A DNA stretch of 64,000 bases from Thalassospira sp. HJ (GCF_000948415.1 NZ_JYII01000010.1:124001-188000), one strand, 5' to 3'. Positions 8,930 to 17,735 are shown, counted from the stretch's first letter. Numbers and translations: made by a program. Notes: a model not told the origin generated them from the letters alone.

Positions 8930-9017
8930 TTTTCCAAAGCCGGATGGCGCGCGAGGCGCACCATCCGCAGTGCCGAGAAACAGTGTCAGAGCGTTTTAGA
9001 AGTGCATTTCGTCCATT
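8930..9017. other. Spacer between the orphan paralogues with a hairpin
   Basis: CGGATGG...CCATCCG forms a 7-bp hairpin around 8940-8967 just after the stop. No T tract follows, so it may be a weak terminator or a processing/stability element. The operator-like block starts at 9018. Confidence 0.3.
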
Positions 9018-9047
9018 TTCTGGATGATTTGCATATCTATTTGGATG
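9018..9047 (+). promoter_or_regulatory. Operator-like direct repeat upstream of orphan gene 2
   Basis: TTCTGGATGA and ATTTGGATGA with the same 21-base period as 8301-8330, and 23 of 30 positions identical to that block, including the central TGCATAT. An inverted AGTCCAAA follows at 9069-9076. The distance to the gene start (142 bases) is close to that of the first copy (126 bases). Confidence 0.5.
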
Positions 9048-9188
9048 AATTGTGCATTACGACAATAAAGTCCAAAGTAGAATTATGCGCAATAATAAGA
9101 CACATGTCCGTTCACAGAGTGGGAAGATCTGCGTTCATGTAAGGACATGAATATCAGTGAAGCTTTATATTGTTCTCTGGGGTTAGAG

Positions 9189-9767
9189 ATGATGTCTTGT
9201 ATACCACATCCGGCACGCCGGAAGGGAGAAGCCAATTGTCGTGGTCCAGGCCGCGACTGGGGGCCAAGTAGCCACATTCTTCCCGGACGTCGCGTGAATG
9301 AGCCAAATCATCAGGCATGGCAGTATCTGGTCGAAAGTGACACTCACGACGATGAGCCTTTTGAATCCGGAGCTGACGGTTTTTTTTCCGATTACATTGA
9401 CGAAGCATCGGTCGCAGTAACGCGAACCTTCGAAGACAGCTTCAGAATGCTGAAGTCAGTGATGGAAATGATGGCCTTTATCGAAGGTCTGCGGGTGATG
9501 CGCCATGACGGGGCGGTTGCACTCAAAGCCGATAAGCGCCTTGAGCGTCTCAGCAATGATACGTTTGCCAACAAGAAAGACCAAAATTCGTCACAGAACC
9601 GCAGCGGTTGGTCATCGGAATTTATGGTTCAGCTTCACAACATGTGCGCAAGTGGGCAGAAAACGCGGCCAGATCATCTTAATGTCACTGAGTGCTATGG
9701 AACCTATCTCGAACCTGAGCACGAGATTTTGCCGCCAAAATCACCTGTGACGAGATACAAAAACTAG
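9189..9767 (+). CDS. Hypothetical protein, orphan paralogue 2
   Basis: 192 residues, not recognised. The ATG at 9189 is preferred to 9147 because the leader TTCTCTGGGG matches that of the paralogue at 8456 and gives a usable ribosome binding site. Acidic stretch at residues 50-75. From about residue 85 a helical segment contains MMAFIEGLRVMRHDGAVALK, then SGWSSEFMVQLHNMC and a tail with P...YG...P. This half aligns loosely with the preceding gene's protein; overall identity is low. No signal peptide. The pair probably arose by duplication that included the promoter region. Confidence 0.6.
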   Translation: MMSCIPHPARRKGEANCRGPGRDWGPSSHILPGRRVNEPNHQAWQYLVESDTHDDEPFESGADGFFSDYIDEASVAVTRTFEDSFRMLKSVMEMMAFIEGLRVMRHDGAVALKADKRLERLSNDTFANKKDQNSSQNRSGWSSEFMVQLHNMCASGQKTRPDHLNVTECYGTYLEPEHEILPPKSPVTRYKN

Positions 9768-9792
9768 GTCCCCGATTTGACGAAAGCCGGCC

Positions 9793-10593
9793 TTAACGGA
9801 AATATCCGCCCGACGTGCGCCCCGTGGCCTTGCGAAACATCGCAATAAAGGCCGACGGGGTTTCGTATCCCAGATCAAGGGCGATTTCGGTTACTGGCCG
9901 GTCATTGGCAAGCTTTTCCAAAGCGTGCAGCAGGCGAAGCTTTTGCCGCCATTCGCGAAATGGCATGCCGGTTTCGCGCTGAAACAGGCGTGCCAATGTT
10001 CGGCTCGACGCGCCACAAATCTTCGCCCAATCTTCAAGCGTACGGTTATCGGCCGGGTCGCCTTGCAAATGATCGCAAATGCGCGCCAAGCGGGCATCCT
10101 TGGGGGCGGGCAGGTGAAGCTTGTCCTGATCAGGCGCCTTGATCTGATCCAGCAGCACGCGGATAAGACGACCTTCCTCGCCATCCTCATCATATTCGAC
10201 CGGTATTTCCGTTGCCGCGCGGATCAGTTCGCGCAAAAGCGGGCTGACTTCCAGAACCATGCAACGATCAGGCAGGCTGGCTGCCACATCCCGCCCGATA
10301 TAAAGGTGACGCGCCCGGGTAAAACCGGCACAGGTCACGGCGTGCTGTGTATGGGGTGGCACCCAGACTGCCCTTTGCGGCGGCACGATCCACATCCCGG
10401 CTTCGGTCACCACGGTCATGGTGCCTTCCAGCGCATATAAAAGCTGGTTCCAGTCATGGCTGTGTGCCGCAACGTGGTAGCCAGCCGGCATGTCACTAAC
10501 CCGGACATATACCGCGCGCGGCAACTCACGGGGGCGCGGGACCTTGTTATGATGTTCCGGACGCCCGTCAAAGGTGTTGAGGATATGAACCAT
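9793..10593 (-). CDS. AraC-family regulator with N-terminal cupin
   Basis: 266 residues. The N-terminal cupin (about 40-110: AAHSHDWNQLLYALEGTMTV, VPPHTQHAV) resembles the sensor domain of the NimR/YeaM subgroup. The C-terminal helix-turn-helix pair is visible in RTLEDWAKICGASSRTLARL and TEIALDLGYETPSAFIAMFRK. It is transcribed away from an MFS gene with 155 bases between starts, the layout of a local regulator with its transporter. Inducer unknown. Confidence 0.9.
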   Translation of the reverse strand: MVHILNTFDGRPEHHNKVPRPRELPRAVYVRVSDMPAGYHVAAHSHDWNQLLYALEGTMTVVTEAGMWIVPPQRAVWVPPHTQHAVTCAGFTRARHLYIGRDVAASLPDRCMVLEVSPLLRELIRAATEIPVEYDEDGEEGRLIRVLLDQIKAPDQDKLHLPAPKDARLARICDHLQGDPADNRTLEDWAKICGASSRTLARLFQRETGMPFREWRQKLRLLHALEKLANDRPVTEIALDLGYETPSAFIAMFRKATGRTSGGYFR

Positions 10594-10748
10594 GATGCGC
10601 TGACATTCAAAACTGTCTTGATTGCGATATATGATGGCAGATTAACGCAAGACAGACGGATCAGACAGGTTTAACTTGGTCGCATTCCAAAACGCACAAG
10701 ATGTGACACGGTCATCGCCACCAAAGCGACCCTGTCCCGGGAGATAAA

Positions 10749-12017
10749 ATGTCCAAGGAAATCATGCCGGAGGCCAGCAATCACGCCGCCCCACTTGGTG
10801 ATGCCAACAGCGCGCCCACAGCCCCGGTCTATAAGGGATGGCGCAATCCGGAAGTTCTGCTGATCGTGATGGCGGCAGCCATGCCGCTATCCTTTTCGAC
10901 CTGGATGGCGCTTTTGAACAATTTCTCGGTCGAGATGGCCGATTTCACCGGGCGCGAGATCGGTATCCTGCAGTCGCTGCGCGAAATTCCGGGCTTTCTT
11001 GCCTTTACCGCGATCTTTGTCCTGCTGATCCTGCGCGAACAGACATTTGCCGTTATCTCATTGCTGGTGCTTGGCATTGGTGTTGCGATCTCGGGCTATT
11101 TCCCTACCGTGATCGGGCTTTATTGCACGACGGTTCTGATGTCGATCGGCTTCCACTATTTTGAAACCATGCAGCAGGCCTTGTCCCTGCAATGGGTGCG
11201 CAAGGACCGCACGGCGATGGTGATGGGGCGGCAGCTTTCTGCCAAGTCGATCTCGTCGCTGGTGATGTTTGGCATTGTCTGGGTGATGCTTGAAGTCTTT
11301 GATGTCGAGTATCGCTATGTCTATCTGCTGGGTGGGGCGCTAACGATCATCGCAGCCCTATTTGTCTGGGGAGCTTTCCCGAAATTCTCCGATGCCCATC
11401 CGCAAACCAAGAAGCTGATCCTGCGCAAACGCTATTGGCTGTATTACGCGCTGACCTTTATGAGTGGCGCACGCCGTCAGATATTTACCGTCTTTGCCGG
11501 CTTCCTGATGGTGGAAAAGTTTGGATATGACGCAGCCACCATCACCCTGCTTTATTTGGTGAACCACGTGATCAACATGTTCCTGGCACCCAAGATCGGC
11601 AAGATGATCGGCAAATGGGGCGAACGTCGCGCACTGGTATTTGAATATGCAGGCCTGTTCATTGTTTTCGTCTCTTACGCCTTTGTTGAAAACCATGTTC
11701 TGGCCGGTGGGCTTTATGTGATTGATCACCTGTTCTTCGCACTGGCGATCGCCATCAAGACCTATTTCCAGAAGATCGCCGATCCGGCTGATATTTCCTC
11801 GACCGCCGGGGTCAGCTTTACAATCAACCATATCGCGGCTGTCTTCATTCCGGCGGCCTTCGGGTTGCTGTGGCTGATCTCACCGGGCGCGGTGTTCCTG
11901 GCCGGCGCTGCCATGGCTTTTGTGTCACTCGTTCTGGCGCTTAACGTTCCGCATGATCCGGAACCGGGCAATGAGGTTGTACGGGGCTACAAGTCAACCA
12001 CCCTGCAGCCTGCCTGA
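10749..12017 (+). CDS. MFS transporter
   Basis: 422 residues with about twelve hydrophobic segments after a hydrophilic N-terminus of 30 residues. The cytoplasmic loop after helix 6 (about residues 215-240, FPKFSDAHPQTKKLILRKRY) and the repeat halves fit the major facilitator superfamily. GGGAGATAAA precedes the ATG. The divergent AraC-type gene is its probable regulator, as with NimR/NimT, although this MFS protein is not clearly of the NimT group. Substrate unknown. A strong terminator follows at 12041-12068. Confidence 0.85.
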   Translation: MSKEIMPEASNHAAPLGDANSAPTAPVYKGWRNPEVLLIVMAAAMPLSFSTWMALLNNFSVEMADFTGREIGILQSLREIPGFLAFTAIFVLLILREQTFAVISLLVLGIGVAISGYFPTVIGLYCTTVLMSIGFHYFETMQQALSLQWVRKDRTAMVMGRQLSAKSISSLVMFGIVWVMLEVFDVEYRYVYLLGGALTIIAALFVWGAFPKFSDAHPQTKKLILRKRYWLYYALTFMSGARRQIFTVFAGFLMVEKFGYDAATITLLYLVNHVINMFLAPKIGKMIGKWGERRALVFEYAGLFIVFVSYAFVENHVLAGGLYVIDHLFFALAIAIKTYFQKIADPADISSTAGVSFTINHIAAVFIPAAFGLLWLISPGAVFLAGAAMAFVSLVLALNVPHDPEPGNEVVRGYKSTTLQPA

Positions 12018-12040
12018 TTGGCCGAACTGTTCAAGATCAG

Positions 12041-12068
12041 AAACGCCTGCCGATTGCGGCAGGCGTTT
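12041..12068 (+). terminator. Terminator after the MFS gene
   Basis: Perfect 11-bp stem AAACGCCTGCC/GGCAGGCGTTT with a 6-base loop, followed by CTGTTTGTGTTT. It separates the MFS gene from cpdB. Confidence 0.85.
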
Positions 12069-12170
12069 CTGTTTGTGTTTGCCTTGTCTTTTTCGCAAAA
12101 TCTTCAAAACCCCGCCACTTAAACGGGACTACAGTTTCGCAGTTTCACGCATAAGCAGGGATAGGGCCCA

Positions 12171-14132
12171 ATGGCATATTTTGACAAAAGAGCTGCCCGC
12201 ATTGCCGCGATTTCAACGGTACTGGCACTCGTAAGCAGCACGGCCCTGGCCGATAGCACGGTATCGCTGCGTATTCTCGAAACCACCGACATTCACACGC
12301 ATCTGGTCAATTATGACTATTACCGCGATGGCGCGTCTGACACGGTTGGTCTGGCAAAGGTCGCGACCTTGCTTAAGACCGCGCGCCGTGAAGCCGACAA
12401 CGTTGTCTTTATCGATAATGGTGACCTGATCCAGGGCAACCCGCTTGGTGATTATATGGCCAAGGAACGTGGTCTTGAGGATGGCGATGTTCATCCGGTC
12501 TATAAGGCGATGAACCTGCTTGATTATGATGCTGCCAATATCGGGAACCATGAATTCAATTATGGCCTCGATTTTCTTGGCAAGTCGCTGGCTGGTGCGA
12601 ACTTCCCCTATGTCAGCGCCAATGTCTTTGTCGATGACGGCGATGGCAATCCTGATAACGACAAGCCGTATTTCGATCCCTATGTCCTGCTGGATCGGGA
12701 ATTCACCGATAGCGACGGTAAGGTGCACAAGGCTAAGGTCGGCGTGATCGGGTTTGTCCCGCCGCAAATCATGCAATGGGACAAGGCCAACCTTGAAGGC
12801 AAGGTGATCGCCAAGGACATCATCGAAATGGCCGAAAAATACGTTCCGGAAATGCGCGAAAAGGGGGCGGATATCGTCATCGCTGTTCCGCATTCGGGTC
12901 TATCGACCATGGCGCGCAACGGCATGGAAGAAAACGCCACCTATTACCTGTCCGAGGTCGATGGCATTGACGCCATCCTGTTTGGCCATGCCCATACGGT
13001 ATTCCCGTCCGAAAACTTTGCTGATCTGGACGGTGTTGATCTTGCCAAGGGTACGATCAATGGTGTTGCTGCAGTGATGCCGGGCTTCTGGGGCAGTCAT
13101 TTGGGGGTGATTGACCTGACGCTAAATGTCACCGATGACGGCGAATGGAGTGTTACCGACAGCCTGTCTGATGCGCGTCCGATCTATCAGCGCGAAGGCC
13201 GCACCGTGACCGCGCTGGTTGAAGCCGATCCGGAAATCATTGCTGCCGTCCAGGAAGAGCACGAAGCAACCATCGCCTATATGCGTGAAGGGGTCGGCAC
13301 AACTTCCGCCCCGATCAACAGCTTCTTTGCACTGGTGGCCGACGATCCGTCGATCCAGATCGTGACCAATGCCCAGAAATGGTATCTCGAGAAAATCCTG
13401 AACGGGTCGGAATATGATGGCATCCCGGTCCTGTCAGCCGGTGCGCCGTTCAAGGCCGGTGGTCGCGGCGGCCCGGACTATTTCACCGACATCCCCGAAG
13501 GCCAGATTGCGCTTAAAAACGTTGCCGATCTTTATATCTATCCCAACACCGTGCGTGCGGTATTGCTTGATGGGGATCAGGTGCGTGAATGGCTTGAAAT
13601 GTCAGCTGGCCAGTTCAATCAGATTGACCCGAATAGCCGCGAAGAACAGGCGCTGCTCAATCCGGATTTTCCGACCTATAATTATGATGTGATTGACGGG
13701 GTGACTTATGAAATCGATGTTACCAAGCCAGCGCGCTATAACAAGGCGGGCGAGGTGATCAATGCCGATAGCCATCGCATTGTTAATCTGAATTTCGAGG
13801 GCAAACCTGTCACCGCCGATCAGAAGTTTGTCGTTGCGACCAACAACTATCGCGCCGGCGGTGGCGGTAACTTCCCGGGGCTTGATGGATCAACCATCAT
13901 TGTCGAGGCACCTGATGAAAACCGCACGGTGCTTGCCAACTATATCCTGACCGAAAAGGAAATTGATCCGCAGGCCGATGGCAACTGGACCTTCGCCCCA
14001 ATTGGCGAGGCATCCAACGTCACCTTTGTGACCAGCCCAAAGGCATCCTCGGCGATCAATGCACCCGATAATATTAGCTTCGTTGGCGAAGACGCGGAAG
14101 GCTTTGCCAAATACGTGCTGCAAACCCGGTAA
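12171..14132 (+). CDS. cpdB: Periplasmic 2',3'-cyclic-nucleotide phosphodiesterase / 3'-nucleotidase
   Basis: 653 residues with a signal peptide (about 1-27, ...SSTALA). The metallophosphoesterase signature is complete: TTDIHTHL, FIDNGDLIQGNPLGDY, IGNHEFNYG, AVPHSG and FGHAHTVFP. The C-terminal 5'-nucleotidase substrate domain contains GGRGGPDYF and NNYRAGGGGNFPG. It hydrolyses 2',3'-cyclic nucleotides and 3'-nucleotides in the periplasm for phosphate and nucleoside salvage. Full length for CpdB (about 650). It is a single-gene unit bounded by terminators. Confidence 0.92.
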   Translation: MAYFDKRAARIAAISTVLALVSSTALADSTVSLRILETTDIHTHLVNYDYYRDGASDTVGLAKVATLLKTARREADNVVFIDNGDLIQGNPLGDYMAKERGLEDGDVHPVYKAMNLLDYDAANIGNHEFNYGLDFLGKSLAGANFPYVSANVFVDDGDGNPDNDKPYFDPYVLLDREFTDSDGKVHKAKVGVIGFVPPQIMQWDKANLEGKVIAKDIIEMAEKYVPEMREKGADIVIAVPHSGLSTMARNGMEENATYYLSEVDGIDAILFGHAHTVFPSENFADLDGVDLAKGTINGVAAVMPGFWGSHLGVIDLTLNVTDDGEWSVTDSLSDARPIYQREGRTVTALVEADPEIIAAVQEEHEATIAYMREGVGTTSAPINSFFALVADDPSIQIVTNAQKWYLEKILNGSEYDGIPVLSAGAPFKAGGRGGPDYFTDIPEGQIALKNVADLYIYPNTVRAVLLDGDQVREWLEMSAGQFNQIDPNSREEQALLNPDFPTYNYDVIDGVTYEIDVTKPARYNKAGEVINADSHRIVNLNFEGKPVTADQKFVVATNNYRAGGGGNFPGLDGSTIIVEAPDENRTVLANYILTEKEIDPQADGNWTFAPIGEASNVTFVTSPKASSAINAPDNISFVGEDAEGFAKYVLQTR

Positions 14133-14161
14133 CGGGATACAGCCGAAATCATCAAATACAA

Positions 14162-14190
14162 AAAAGCCGCCCGATATCAGGGCGGCTTTT
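14162..14190. terminator. Bidirectional terminator between cpdB and gcrA
   Basis: AAAAGCCGCCC/GGGCGGCTTTT stem with a 7-base loop, A run on one side and T run on the other, between convergent genes. Confidence 0.88.
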
Positions 14191-14233
14191 TGCTTTTCAC
14201 AGCTTTCCGGGAACGTACCCGAATGAAAGCAGG

Positions 14234-14674
14234 TTATTTCTTGTTGGCTGCCTGCGGGCCTTTGCCGCCAGCGCCGCCCTGCTGTGCAGGGGGATTGTCT
14301 TCGCGCGGGTTCTTGCCGTTCAGGTAAGCCTGCGCGCAATGCTCGTCGCAATAGGGCTTGCTTGGCACGATTTTCTTGCCGCAGAAATGGAAATCATCAT
14401 CACCCGGATCGCCAAACGGCCAACGGCACATGCCCGGGCCCAGATCAAAGATCGAAATGCCTTTGGTCTGCTGCTTGGGGGCCGGTGCCTTTTTCTGTTC
14501 TGCTTCCTCTGCACGGCGCTGGATCGGGGACGGGCGCTTGGGCAGCCCAAGGCGATGTGCCTTGCCAACGACGGCATTCTTGCCGACGCCGAGTTCCTCA
14601 CCGATGCGTGCCGTCGTCCAGCCCTGATTCCAGAGCGAGGTCAGCAATTCAATCTTTTCCGGCGTCCAGCTCAT
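14234..14674 (-). CDS. gcrA: Cell-cycle regulator GcrA
   Basis: 146 residues. The N-terminus MSWTPEKIELLTSLWNQGWT plus IGEELGVGKNAVVGKAHRLGL is the GcrA signature, and the start at 14674 is placed by it (14746 would add 24 foreign residues). The C-terminal part has the conserved MCRWPFGDPGDD...FHFCGK...YCDEHC motif, joined by a linker (about 55-80). GcrA binds sigma-70 RNA polymerase and activates promoters methylated by CcrM at GANTC, tying transcription to the cell cycle. The tail rich in Gly, Asn and Pro is low complexity. Confidence 0.93.
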   Translation of the reverse strand: MSWTPEKIELLTSLWNQGWTTARIGEELGVGKNAVVGKAHRLGLPKRPSPIQRRAEEAEQKKAPAPKQQTKGISIFDLGPGMCRWPFGDPGDDDFHFCGKKIVPSKPYCDEHCAQAYLNGKNPREDNPPAQQGGAGGKGPQAANKK

Positions 14675-14872
14675 TTCGAGTATATTCCGTATTTCTTTGT
14701 CTGCCGTCGAAGTATTCCACGGCAAGGGCTTGTTGTTCGATGTCAAACAGGGATACAGAGGTATCGCCTAATATCGTGTAACGCAAGGGTCTTGGAGATT
14801 CGCATCCCGTCCCGTCTGCGCGAACAGGGCAATTTGCATGTTGAAGCCACAATGTAAAGAGGGGATCGTGTT

Positions 14873-15535
14873 TTGACCGGGTTTTTCATTGCCATTGCGG
14901 TTTTCCTGGCAGGCCACATTGTACCCGGCCTGCTGCGCGCAAGGCTTGTCGGTCTCATCGGCTATCGCCCCTATATTGTCGGCTTCTCGATCCTGTCGAT
15001 TTTCCTGTTTGGCTGGGTGGTTCACGAGGTTCTGGTCGCGGAGTCGTTTTTGCTCTGGGACCATCAAACCTGGCAGGCACAGCTTCTTGTTGTTGTGATG
15101 TTGCCTGCCTGTATTTTGTGGGCCTGTGCCATTCTTCAACCCTGTCCGCTGTCGATCGGTCGAAAAACCGGGTTTGACCCGGCAACGCCCGGCATCAACG
15201 GGTTTTGTCGACATCCGCTATTGCTCGGCATGATCATCTGGGGCATCGGGCACATGATTGCCAATGGTGATCTGGTCGCGGTCCTGTTCTTTGGTGGCAG
15301 TGCAGCTTTTGCCCTGATCGGTTTCTGGCGGATGGAAAAAATCCGTCTGCGGGATGTCGCGCCGGATCAACGCGCGATCTGGCTGGGGGCGACCCGGCGG
15401 TTTGCGCCGTCCGGCTTGCTACGCGGTGCTGTTCGCTGGCAGGACCTTCTGGCCGGTATCATTCTTTATGTCATTCTGCTTGGCGGGCATGGCCATGTGA
15501 TCGGCGTGGATCCGCGCATGATGGCGGGCTGGTAA
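14873..15535 (+). CDS. NnrU family membrane protein
   Basis: 220 residues, about six membrane helices. It resembles the NnrU family, found near denitrification genes (GHIVPGLLRARLVGLIGYRPYI..., then GFCRHPLLLGMIIWGIGHMI with the family His residues). The start is a TTG at 14873 with AGAGGGGA upstream; no ATG fits as well. Its biochemical role is not settled, though NnrU was linked to nitric oxide metabolism in Rhodobacter. The only other denitrification-related gene in the window is nosR, 48 kb away. Confidence 0.82.
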   Translation: MTGFFIAIAVFLAGHIVPGLLRARLVGLIGYRPYIVGFSILSIFLFGWVVHEVLVAESFLLWDHQTWQAQLLVVVMLPACILWACAILQPCPLSIGRKTGFDPATPGINGFCRHPLLLGMIIWGIGHMIANGDLVAVLFFGGSAAFALIGFWRMEKIRLRDVAPDQRAIWLGATRRFAPSGLLRGAVRWQDLLAGIILYVILLGGHGHVIGVDPRMMAGW

Positions 15536-15661
15536 CGCACTTCTTATTGCAACGCTTGTCAGGCAAGGCTTTGACAGGGATACTGTGGGGCACGGCGCAG
15601 GGCATCTGCGCTGGCCGCTTTGCCGTGTTGGATGGCAAAGGGCAGTTTCAAGCGAGGTAAC

Positions 15662-16123
15662 ATGACGTCTCCTCAACTTGCGAGCAGTCTGGCCAAATTT
15701 GCCGAAATGGAAGGCCGCCACCCACGGCTTTTGCTGGCAACTGCATCCTCCGTCGAAGAAAAGCACGACAAACATGTCGCAACCCTGTTTGCTGATGGCG
15801 GGTTTGATGTGGATGTCGCCCCGCGTCATTCCGATGCGCAATCCATTGCCCGGCAGGTGATTGATTGTGATGCGGATATGCTCGTTCTGATCAGAACATC
15901 CCTGACGTCCGAAGACCGGGTCAGTGTCGCCGATCTGATTTCATCACTTGATGCGCTTGATGCTGCATATGTCAAAGTCGGCATTGTTGGCCATGCCGAT
16001 GATCCGGCGGCTGGCAATGTTGAGTTTGTCTGTGATCTTGAACATCTGCAGACAAGCGATTGCGAAGCGCTGATTGACTATATTTTGGCAGTTGAAGAAG
16101 GCCGGGTTGCACAACATATTTAG
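15662..16123 (+). CDS. Degenerate cobalamin-binding-domain-like protein
   Basis: 153 residues. ATG 15662 has GCGAGG upstream. Residues about 18-105 follow the order of the B12-binding domain of methylmalonyl-CoA mutase: HPRLLLATASS, a helix, ADGGFDVDVAPRHSD, then DCDADMLVLIRTSL, then KVGIVG. The DxHxxG motif that ligates cobalt appears here as ExHxxH (EKHDKH), so the glycine and acid are altered. It may keep the fold without binding B12. No mutase gene is adjacent. Role unknown. Confidence 0.6.
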   Translation: MTSPQLASSLAKFAEMEGRHPRLLLATASSVEEKHDKHVATLFADGGFDVDVAPRHSDAQSIARQVIDCDADMLVLIRTSLTSEDRVSVADLISSLDALDAAYVKVGIVGHADDPAAGNVEFVCDLEHLQTSDCEALIDYILAVEEGRVAQHI

Positions 16124-16236
16124 AACATTGATAAAATCCGGGTAAAAGCGGGGCAATGTTTTGGAAACCCTTTGGGCGCATAATGATGCACAATAGTTGC
16201 ACCCCAGGACGGGCTGTTTAATCAAGGGATGAATGG

Positions 16237-16719
16237 ATGGGATTGCTCAAGGAAACGCTGATGCGCGTCTTTGTCGGCAAAAAAGGCCGGGATGCGATTC
16301 AGGCATATAATGACGCACAATCCCTTCATGTGCGCGACAGTGCGACGGCGGAAAAGACCGCCGGCCAGGCACGTCAGGCACGCCGTATCGAAGACCGCGC
16401 CCTTGCCCATCAGGACGAGGGCATGTCGCTTGAAGAAGCCCGCGCGCTTGCCCTTGCTGAAACCCTGACCGAACAGGCCGACGCCCCGCATACCGAAATC
16501 ATGAAGGCATTGAATGCCGCCGATGCCAAGCTTGGCAAAAAGAAAAGCAAGATCTCAACGCCCGAGGACGAACGCCGTCAGGAACTGATTGCCGAAGCGG
16601 TCAAGGCGCTGCGCAGCAAACAAGGCGATCTTGATAAGCTTGATCCCGATCTTCGTGCCAAACTGACCGTCATGGCGGTTGGTGCCCTGATGGGTGGACC
16701 GAACACGCCGCGTCAGTAA
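16237..16719 (+). CDS. Hypothetical protein, charged helical
   Basis: 160 residues, not recognised. It is soluble, rich in Ala, Glu, Lys and Arg, and predicted mostly helical. A C-terminal segment (ERRQELIAEAVKALRSKQGDLDKLDPDLRAKL, residues about 115-145) looks amphipathic. A good AAGGGATGAATGG ribosome binding region precedes the ATG. It ends at a bidirectional terminator. Codon use matches the core genome, so it is probably a vertically inherited, lineage-specific gene. Confidence 0.7.
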   Translation: MGLLKETLMRVFVGKKGRDAIQAYNDAQSLHVRDSATAEKTAGQARQARRIEDRALAHQDEGMSLEEARALALAETLTEQADAPHTEIMKALNAADAKLGKKKSKISTPEDERRQELIAEAVKALRSKQGDLDKLDPDLRAKLTVMAVGALMGGPNTPRQ

Positions 16720-16749
16720 ACCGCAAGGTCGATAGCCGAAAAAACAGAT

Positions 16750-16779
16750 GGCACCACCCGGTCGGGTTGGTGCCTTTTT
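16750..16779. terminator. Bidirectional terminator
   Basis: GGCACCA/TGGTGCC outer stem (16750-16756 with 16768-16774) and inner CCCG/CGGG, TTTTT to the right and an A run to the left, between convergent genes. Confidence 0.82.
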
Positions 16780-16812
16780 GTTCGCCGCGATCAGAAAGCG
16801 GCGGTACGGGGA

Positions 16813-17676
16813 TTAAGGCTCAAGGCTGCGATGCAGGCCGGTGACAAGTTCGCCATAGGACGGCTCGTTATCGGCGCTGAGATACCCGTGGCGGATCAGG
16901 AAATCAATTACCACCAGCGCGCAGTTGAACTTGAAATCAAAGCCGGTGCGGACCATCTCGGCCACCTCGGCGATGGGCAGAAGGTCAAAGCGCTCGACCT
17001 CGCCATCGGCGCAATGCGGGACAAAGTCGTCGGGCAATTCCAGATCGAAATTGACCATGATGTCGGGCTTCAGGCCTTCGCTGGTTTCATACAGATACGA
17101 CACCGTGCCGATCGCGATGACGTTTTCAGCCAAGCTTGCCGGAATGCCGGCTTCTTCGGCGCATTCCTTGATCATGTTTTCACGAAAGCCAAGCCCGGTC
17201 GGTTGTCCACCCGCGACCATATTGTCGAGCATCCCGGGATAGGTCGGTTTGTCCTGTGCGCGTTTGGCGATCCACATGTGAATGCCGTCCGCCTTGCGAA
17301 CAAAGCCGTTCATATGCACGCCCCATGACCGGCAGCCGAAATAGGGCATGGCAAAACGGTCAAGCTGACATAGCGGATCATCGGCAAGTCGATTGCGGAT
17401 ATCAAACTTCTCGCCGTGCAGGCGCTTGATCACGCCCTGTTCGCAAAGGGCTTCCGTGGCATCGATCAGGATCTGGTTGCGGTGATCAACGGTTTTGATA
17501 TGCGGACCAAACCCGTATTCGCCGTTCTCATCGCGGATGAAACTGTCACCCAGCCCGGTGAGGGCCGTGGCAAACTCTGACCGGATGGCACCGACCGGAA
17601 GGTTGCCAATGCGAAAGCGGGCATAGCGTGACAGATTGGCGTTGTTACAAGCGTGGATGTGATCAAGATAGGCCAA
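16813..17676 (-). CDS. DUF4743/Nudix hydrolase (thiamine-phosphate type)
   Basis: 287 residues. The N-terminal 120 match the DUF4743 region, then SWGVHMNGFVRKADGIHMWI leads into the Nudix fold. The Nudix box is GFRENMIKECAEEAGI, with Lys where most Nudix boxes have Arg, as in fungal and plant Tnr3/Nudix20/24 proteins. Such proteins act on thiamine diphosphate derivatives; that activity is inferred from the subfamily. The start is TTG 17676 with AGGAG eight bases upstream. A 14-bp hairpin sits upstream (17692-17727). Confidence 0.83.
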   Translation of the reverse strand: MAYLDHIHACNNANLSRYARFRIGNLPVGAIRSEFATALTGLGDSFIRDENGEYGFGPHIKTVDHRNQILIDATEALCEQGVIKRLHGEKFDIRNRLADDPLCQLDRFAMPYFGCRSWGVHMNGFVRKADGIHMWIAKRAQDKPTYPGMLDNMVAGGQPTGLGFRENMIKECAEEAGIPASLAENVIAIGTVSYLYETSEGLKPDIMVNFDLELPDDFVPHCADGEVERFDLLPIAEVAEMVRTGFDFKFNCALVVIDFLIRHGYLSADNEPSYGELVTGLHRSLEP

Positions 17677-17691
17677 TTCGGAACTCCTGTC

Positions 17692-17727
17692 GGCAAGGGC
17701 GCTGCGATTTGCTGCAGCGCCCTTGCC
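17692..17727. other. Strong 14-bp hairpin between the ACT and Nudix genes
   Basis: Perfect stem GGCAAGGGCGCTGC/GCAGCGCCCTTGCC (17692-17705 with 17714-17727), 8-base loop. Both flanking genes run leftward, so it follows the ACT gene and precedes the Nudix ribosome binding site. It lacks a T tract on the transcribed side, so it may be a weak terminator, an RNA stability element or an attenuator. Confidence 0.5.
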
Positions 17728-17735
17728 CGGACAGC

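Noticed and set aside
15536-15661. Cobalamin riboswitch before the B12-like gene
   Set aside because: No B12-box or expected arms were recognised, and the protein's cobalt motif is altered.
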